Below are positions 60,113 to 64,000 of a DNA stretch of 64,000 nucleotides, piece by piece. This DNA is from JASEJA01 sp038872535 (lineage in GTDB: Archaea > Thermoproteota > Bathyarchaeia > Bathyarchaeales > Bathycorpusculaceae), in contig JAVZJY010000003.1 in assembly GCA_038872535.1 (NCBI GenBank), forward strand, positions 1-64,000, given 5' to 3'. A model generated the notes under the pieces. It made no database searches, was not told the origin of the DNA, and was given only the letters and a program-made list of their open reading frames with translations. How positions within the stretch are numbered: the stretch's first letter is position 1; each line of letters starts with the position of its first letter. Made by a program: the position numbers and the translations under genes.

Positions 60113-60661
60113 CTATTTGTCTTCTGCCAGCACTTTTAATCCATGAGATTTAAGAGGCTCAATAATACTTGGTCTGCTAATTATGGAAAGCAGCAAGTAT
60201 CCAATGATGGCTATGGCGATTAAACTGCTAATTGTTATGCTTACAATCATGGCAACCCAAGCTGGCAAAGTGCTGAGAACTTCTGGTGGCGGAAAGAATA
60301 GCCAAAGATAACCGCCAACAATAAAGCCGACTGGTAATGCCCCAACCACACAAGCGACGAAGCGACGTTTTCTTAATAATAAAATGATGCTTGCCGCAAT
60401 CAAATTAGCCAACGGTCCAAATAAGACATCTTGAACTCCTATGAAATAGTAAGCATTTGTCAAAAGACAACCGATTGTTACTCCTGCAACAATAGGCCAA
60501 CCCAGCAGAGCAGATAAGGCTATTAGGCAATCAGCAATGCGCAACTGAACAGGTCCATAAACTGTGGGATTGCCAACAGAAATCATTTGAAGAACATTAA
60601 TTATTACATATAAAGCTGCAAAAACTGCTGTTAATGCTATGTCTCGTGAGTCAAATTTCAC
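60113..60661 (-). CDS. queT: QueT family ECF substrate-binding (S) subunit
   Basis: 182 residues starting at GTG 60661 (MKFDSRDIALTAVFAALYVI). Six membrane helices; signature YGPVQLRIADCLIALSALLGWPIVAGVTIGCLLTNAYY and FGPLANLIAA, the QueT substrate site. QueT-type S components import queuosine precursors (preQ0/preQ1); in archaea preQ0 feeds archaeosine (G+15 of tRNA). The GTG at 60670 is rejected because it lies inside the perfect ribosome site AGGAGGTGA (60675-60667), leaving a five-base spacer to 60661. The energising ECF module is probably that at 38.8-41.3 kb. Its leader is described separately. Confidence 0.88.
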   Translation of the reverse strand: MKFDSRDIALTAVFAALYVIINVLQMISVGNPTVYGPVQLRIADCLIALSALLGWPIVAGVTIGCLLTNAYYFIGVQDVLFGPLANLIAASIILLLRKRRFVACVVGALPVGFIVGGYLWLFFPPPEVLSTLPAWVAMIVSITISSLIAIAIIGYLLLSIISRPSIIEPLKSHGLKVLAEDK

Positions 60662-60729
60662 ATTGTTCACCTCCTACACCGGGGTTTTTATGGCGGAACG
60701 GGTGGAGGTCCACTCACCCGCCACACTTC
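60662..60729 (-). promoter_or_regulatory. structured queT leader, candidate archaeal preQ1-class riboswitch
   Basis: From 5' to 3' on the minus strand: GGCGG (60722-60718) pairs with CCGCC (60696-60692) to close a hairpin. Its inside can pair further as GUGG (60713-60710) with CCAC (60705-60702). Next come AUAAAAA (60691-60685), CCCCGGUGU and the ribosome site AGGAGGUGA. Loop bases ACCUCC (60709-60704) complement GGAGGU (60674-60669) perfectly over six pairs. Forming that pseudoknot would hide the ribosome site. Hairpin, A-rich joint and loop-SD pseudoknot are the layout of preQ1 riboswitches. A TATA-like AAAATTAATA near 60750-60760 fits transcription starting near 60728. Homology to a named class is not shown. 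Confidence 0.6.
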
Positions 60730-60789
60730 TATCCACAAATTCTTAGGCTATTAATTTTACTGAAACAACTAATTAGTCAAAACATTTAC

Positions 60790-61266
60790 TTACTGTTTCT
60801 TCGCCTCAGTTTCGGCTTGAACCTCCACAGATTCTGCGACTTCTGGGGCTATTTTCACTGTTACATCTTCAACTGGAATTCCCTCTTTATGAGAGAACAA
60901 TAAATCCTGAGGTGGCGGAGGAACATTAAGTATTGTTGATAAAAGATACATGGCTGTAAATGCTGTCTGGTAAATCCTTTGAAAGACATATGGCACTTTG
61001 GTTTCTGGGTCAACCTCCAACATTTTATTTATATCAGCATCTTTACCGCTTAAAGTTGCCATGCCTTCAACCTCAAATTTTACGAGGCTCGGCTTAGTTG
61101 TTAAAAACAGTTTGAAATCTAAAATAACCATCTGGCTTTTGCGTTCCCTTTCCTCCAATTTTGCTTTAACATCAAAATTAACATTCTCAGCTCCGCTCTT
61201 AACATCTAAACGAACACCTATGAGGCTGGTTATTTCTACCTTAACCGAAGCGTTTGGAACATACAA
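60790..61266 (-). CDS. SecB-like/MJ0357-type archaeal protein (tentative)
   Basis: 158 residues. Alternating beta strands (VKVEITSLIGVRLDVKSG, FDVKAKLEERERKSQMVILDFKLFL, VKFEVEGMATLSG) are followed by two helices (VPYVFQRIYQTAFTAMYLLSTILNVP) and a long acidic disordered tail (EVAESVEVQAETEAKKQ). The order resembles SecB and the archaeal SecB-like protein MJ0357. The likeness is by eye and needs a profile search. A SecB-type protein would hold unfolded preproteins. TTG start; an in-frame stop lies 30 bases upstream. Confidence 0.6.
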   Translation of the reverse strand: MYVPNASVKVEITSLIGVRLDVKSGAENVNFDVKAKLEERERKSQMVILDFKLFLTTKPSLVKFEVEGMATLSGKDADINKMLEVDPETKVPYVFQRIYQTAFTAMYLLSTILNVPPPPQDLLFSHKEGIPVEDVTVKIAPEVAESVEVQAETEAKKQ

Positions 61267-61399
61267 TGTTGGACAAATAGTGGATTCCTCACATTAAACA
61301 GTTATAGCCAGTTGCTTCTCTAACCCTCCGTAGTAAGCCTCACAGAAAACTGATTTTTGCCTTTTGTGTGTCACAAAACATACGCACAACATAGTGCGG

Positions 61400-62260
61400 C
61401 TATGAAAGCCAATAAAATAACAAAGCAGCAGAAGTAGAAGCAGCCATTAAAAGCGAAATTGCCACAACAACTTGCCGCTCACTCAAACGCCGACGATAAG
61501 TAATGAGGGTGACAAGACTTCTTCTATTATCCGAAAAAAGTTTTTCTCCATCAAAAGAAACTCGAGCTCTGGCTCTGAAAAAGAAGTAATTCAGCAAAAT
61601 CAACGAAGAATTAAAAACGTAAGGCAGAATAGAAATAAGCAAAACAGATTTTAAATCCGAAATTATGGCAAACGCTGCCAATGTTATCCCAATAGCGAAA
61701 GACCCAGTATTTCCAACGAAAATTCTGCCCTGAAAATTAAAAAAACATAGTGAAAGCCAAACGATTAAGGGAACATACAAGAGGACAGCGTGTGCTCCTG
61801 AAACAGCCATCAACCCCATTATTACTATTGCTGGCGGAATCGTCTCTAAACCATTCAACCCGCCAAGCTGATTCACAGTATTAGTAGTCACAGTTACAAT
61901 TAACGGAATAACTATGAAATAATATGAAATCCCAAAATCCACAGATCCGAAAATGGGAAAAGTTATGGCTGTACGTAGCCCAAGCCGTGTCGCCACTGAA
62001 ACAAGCGGTATGGACGCTATTAGGGGAAAGAATGCTTTATAACGCCACCGCAAATCCATCCAATCATCAAGCAAACCCATAAAACCTCCAAATAAAATGC
62101 AAACAGCCAAAGTCAAAGCAGAAGAAACATTATCAGTTGAAGATCGAAAACATTCAAGAATAAAAAGATACAACGCACTAGCCAAGACGTAGACTACGCC
62201 TAAACCATTTGGAACTAAAGGCGTATTTGGCTTATGCTGGTCTGGAACCTTTGGGAACAA
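61400..62260 (-). CDS. GlcNAc-1-phosphate transferase-like protein (WecA/MraY family), lacking first helix
   Basis: 286 residues, eight to nine membrane helices. FGGFMGLLDDWMDLRWRYKAF (catalytic DD), TVNQLGGLNGLE and GRIFVGNTGSFAIG (D/N-box region) fit the polyprenyl-phosphate GlcNAc-1-P transferase family, which starts the lipid-linked glycan for N-glycosylation. The protein begins LFPKVPDQHKPNTPLVPNGLG, which is normally preceded by a membrane helix; that helix is missing. Start is TTG at 62260, in the same frame as stt3 and only five codons after its TAA; GGAAGG upstream is a usable ribosome site. Together with STT3 it forms a glycosylation pair. Confidence 0.8.
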   Translation of the reverse strand: MFPKVPDQHKPNTPLVPNGLGVVYVLASALYLFILECFRSSTDNVSSALTLAVCILFGGFMGLLDDWMDLRWRYKAFFPLIASIPLVSVATRLGLRTAITFPIFGSVDFGISYYFIVIPLIVTVTTNTVNQLGGLNGLETIPPAIVIMGLMAVSGAHAVLLYVPLIVWLSLCFFNFQGRIFVGNTGSFAIGITLAAFAIISDLKSVLLISILPYVFNSSLILLNYFFFRARARVSFDGEKLFSDNRRSLVTLITYRRRLSERQVVVAISLLMAASTSAALLFYWLS

Positions 62261-62275
62261 TGGCTTACCTTCCTT

Positions 62276-64000
62276 TTATTCTGGATATTCAATACGATAG
62301 AGACAAACCAATGGAATGATTCCACCATAATTACTGCTTGCATCCGACGGAGTAAGTGTTAGTCCAGAAATAAATTCTGGTGCAAAGTATTGCGGTTCAA
62401 CACCAGCTTCATCTGGGCTTATTTGATTTTTGTTGCACCATAGTTGCTTCGCCCAACTCATTAATTTGTATATGGTTGAGTTCTTCCCAACATCGTTCCA
62501 CTCCCATCTATTGGTGTTATTGTTATATTTTCCAAACATTGTCTCGTCAGTCCAAGCTGAGTTTTCATCTAAAAAGTGGTATTTGTATATGAAGTCGTCG
62601 CGAGCCTGCCCAGAGATTCTAGCCATCCACATCCACTTTCCTTCATCACCATATCCAGCCCACGTTGCATAATACGGACCGCCAGATTGCTGCTGCCCTA
62701 ATCCAAGCGTTGTGAAAACTAGGATGTACTTTGCATCGTAAAGTTTCAGCATTTTCAATGCTTGTGTTTCGTTTGCCATAAATATAAAACCGATATTTTC
62801 TATTTGAGTGCTATTTATTGTTGCGTTGTCTGCAAGCGATGTGACATTGCCGAGGATTGACAGCCAATATCCATAGTCCCACCATGCACAAACAACTTTT
62901 TCGCCTATCGGTTTAGGCCCCAAGTTGCTCCTTAACCAATTCAGCATATCTAACCACTCTTTAACGGGCTGGTTGGGTGCTATCGGAAGACTGCCAGCAG
63001 AAATTGTAGTTGGCGTATATGCTTGTCTATAAACTCTTGGCACACCCCCTGACTGTGGTGAAAAAGCAAAGTTTGCCATTAAAATTAGGAATATCAAGAA
63101 GATGGCTGTTCCGCTGAATTCTTTTCCAACATGTTCTAAGCTGTACTTCTTCTTTGTAATTAATTTTGGCTGTTCCTTTAGCACTGTGTAAAAAGGCTTT
63201 AGAACACCAATTACACCACTGGATGCTACAAGGCCGAAAGCTGGAGCCATAAGAACAAGTAATCTCACCATGGAACATGCAAAGTAAAGCGATGTTATGC
63301 CGAAGACTATCATGAACAAGTTTTTATTGGTTGGATTTCTCAACAGGAAATACAAACCAGCTATGAAGAATATTATTCCTATGCCAAACTCGTAGTATAT
63401 GGAACCCCAAGCCGAAATTCTATGTTCAGCCACAGACTCTACAAGCGGTTCTTCCGCCCTCACAAATGGATTAATTACAGTAAGGAATTTGCCAAGGCTC
63501 CCAAGACGCTCGAAATGCCACAAAACAACAAATCCGCTTATTAACAAACAAATGAAAACAATAGCAAACACCATCCTCATCTTAGTCGATGCTATGTTAC
63601 GTAGAATTTCGACAAGACATAATAGAACGAAAAATCCTGCAACTAGCATTATGACTGAGTCTGTTAGGTATCCTATGGAGAGATATGGAGTGCTTACTGC
63701 CATAAATAAGCCTGTTCCAAAGGTTATGGTATAAGATAAAAAGAGGCGCTGTGTATATCGCCTCATCAAAATTAGGATAAAAACGAAAAGTATCGTTAAC
63801 CCAATCGGATAAAGTGCTGCACCCCACCCGCAAATGAAATATCCTAAAGCTAATCCAGAGCCAATTGCATATTTCAAAGTTGAACTAAGCGGTCTTTCAT
63901 CTTCAATTGACCTTAAAAACATATACGTAAACAAAATCAAGGCAACTATGCCCACTGTCTCGTCATCAAAAAAGCCTAGGGAGGTTCTCTGAATATATGA
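62276..64000 (-). CDS. aglB: oligosaccharyltransferase STT3/AglB (partial, 5' end off the right edge)
   Basis: 574 residues in the window; the frame runs on past 64000. The right edge reads YIQRTSLGFFDDETVGIVAL, the conserved luminal motif before a membrane domain, so about 100-250 N-terminal residues are missing. Many membrane helices follow (to about residue 280 of the visible part), then the extracellular domain with catalytic-site motif VVCAWWDYGYWLSILG (WWDYG) and a soluble C terminus. It transfers lipid-linked glycan to Asn in N-x-S/T. Paired with the WecA-like gene, it may modify the pilin proteins. Confidence 0.92.
   Translation of the reverse strand, partial: SYIQRTSLGFFDDETVGIVALILFTYMFLRSIEDERPLSSTLKYAIGSGLALGYFICGWGAALYPIGLTILFVFILILMRRYTQRLFLSYTITFGTGLFMAVSTPYLSIGYLTDSVIMLVAGFFVLLCLVEILRNIASTKMRMVFAIVFICLLISGFVVLWHFERLGSLGKFLTVINPFVRAEEPLVESVAEHRISAWGSIYYEFGIGIIFFIAGLYFLLRNPTNKNLFMIVFGITSLYFACSMVRLLVLMAPAFGLVASSGVIGVLKPFYTVLKEQPKLITKKKYSLEHVGKEFSGTAIFLIFLILMANFAFSPQSGGVPRVYRQAYTPTTISAGSLPIAPNQPVKEWLDMLNWLRSNLGPKPIGEKVVCAWWDYGYWLSILGNVTSLADNATINSTQIENIGFIFMANETQALKMLKLYDAKYILVFTTLGLGQQQSGGPYYATWAGYGDEGKWMWMARISGQARDDFIYKYHFLDENSAWTDETMFGKYNNNTNRWEWNDVGKNSTIYKLMSWAKQLWCNKNQISPDEAGVEPQYFAPEFISGLTLTPSDASSNYGGIIPLVCLYRIEYPE

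Noticed and set aside
1..64000. tRNA, rRNA, CRISPR arrays or insertion sequences
   Set aside because: Scanning the intergenic stretches by eye showed no cloverleaf-like T-arm, no regularly spaced repeat and no transposase; small C/D box RNAs cannot be excluded without a covariance search.

Overview
This window is archaeal chromosome. It carries the archaeal ribosomal/RNA polymerase cluster (uS13-uS4-uS11-RpoD-eL18-uL13-uS9-RpoN-enolase-uS2), the proteasome-SBDS-exosome superoperon, an archaeal mevalonate/isoprenoid operon, eS8, eL41, eL43, SRP19, family B DNA polymerase, STT3 and archaeal type IV pilins. Gene content and style (TTG/GTG starts, TATA boxes at short or leaderless mRNAs, RpoD with ferredoxin clusters, a TackOD1-like zinc protein) suggest the TACK/Thermoproteota side, most probably a Bathyarchaeia-like lineage. 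That last step is inference from remembered family distributions. A run of 97 N flanked by two copies of the same 128 bases shows that this is a draft, probably metagenome-derived, scaffold.

Layout. 0-8.7 kb is mostly minus strand: a 38-residue membrane peptide, a SWIM zinc-finger protein, Hsp20, a phosphoesterase/inositol-phosphatase pair, two tail-to-tail pairs of winged-helix genes that look like a duplicated module, an operon of pilin + coiled-coil protein + two roadblock proteins, a tautomerase and an acetyltransferase. 8.8-21.5 kb is one long plus-strand housekeeping run: ribosomal proteins and RNA polymerase subunits, then MEMO1, mevalonate kinase, isopentenyl phosphate kinase, type 2 IPP isomerase, polyprenyl synthase, GluRS and SRP19. 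21.5-27.9 kb (minus) holds eS8, the condensin genes smc-scpA-scpB and a redox-like Cys-rich HTH regulator. 28.0-30.9 kb (plus) is an oxygen/NO-defence operon (flavodiiron protein, DUF438/hemerythrin/PAS protein, ParB-like protein), divergent from the regulator across a palindromic candidate operator.

31.8-38.7 kb is the proteasome/SBDS/exosome/KEOPS/prefoldin series, interrupted by a glycosyltransferase remnant on the opposite strand. 38.8-41.3 kb is an ECF transporter energising module, followed by HxlB and the tiny ribosomal protein eL41. 42.2-47.8 kb is a type IV pilus/secretion locus (ATPase, two membrane platform proteins, a small pilin and a 603-residue pilin-like surface protein). 47.8-57.2 kb is mixed: a zinc-ribbon/TackOD1 protein, a Cys-rich miniprotein, a membrane protein, an endonuclease IV-like TIM barrel, two adjacent moeA genes, a thioredoxin-fold protein, agmatinase and an RNA m5C methyltransferase split by the assembly gap. 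57.4-64 kb has DNA polymerase B, the QueT transporter subunit, a SecB-like protein, a GlcNAc-1-P transferase-like gene and STT3, which runs off the right edge.

The most interesting signal is the leader of queT (about 60662-60729, minus strand). A GC-rich hairpin is followed by an A-rich joint, and six loop bases (ACCUCC) are perfectly complementary to the gene's own Shine-Dalgarno sequence. This is the architecture of an H-type pseudoknot translational switch such as the preQ1 riboswitches, placed in front of a queuosine/archaeosine-precursor transporter in an archaeon. No tRNA, rRNA, CRISPR array or insertion sequence was recognised, and no stretch over 300 bases lacks a gene.
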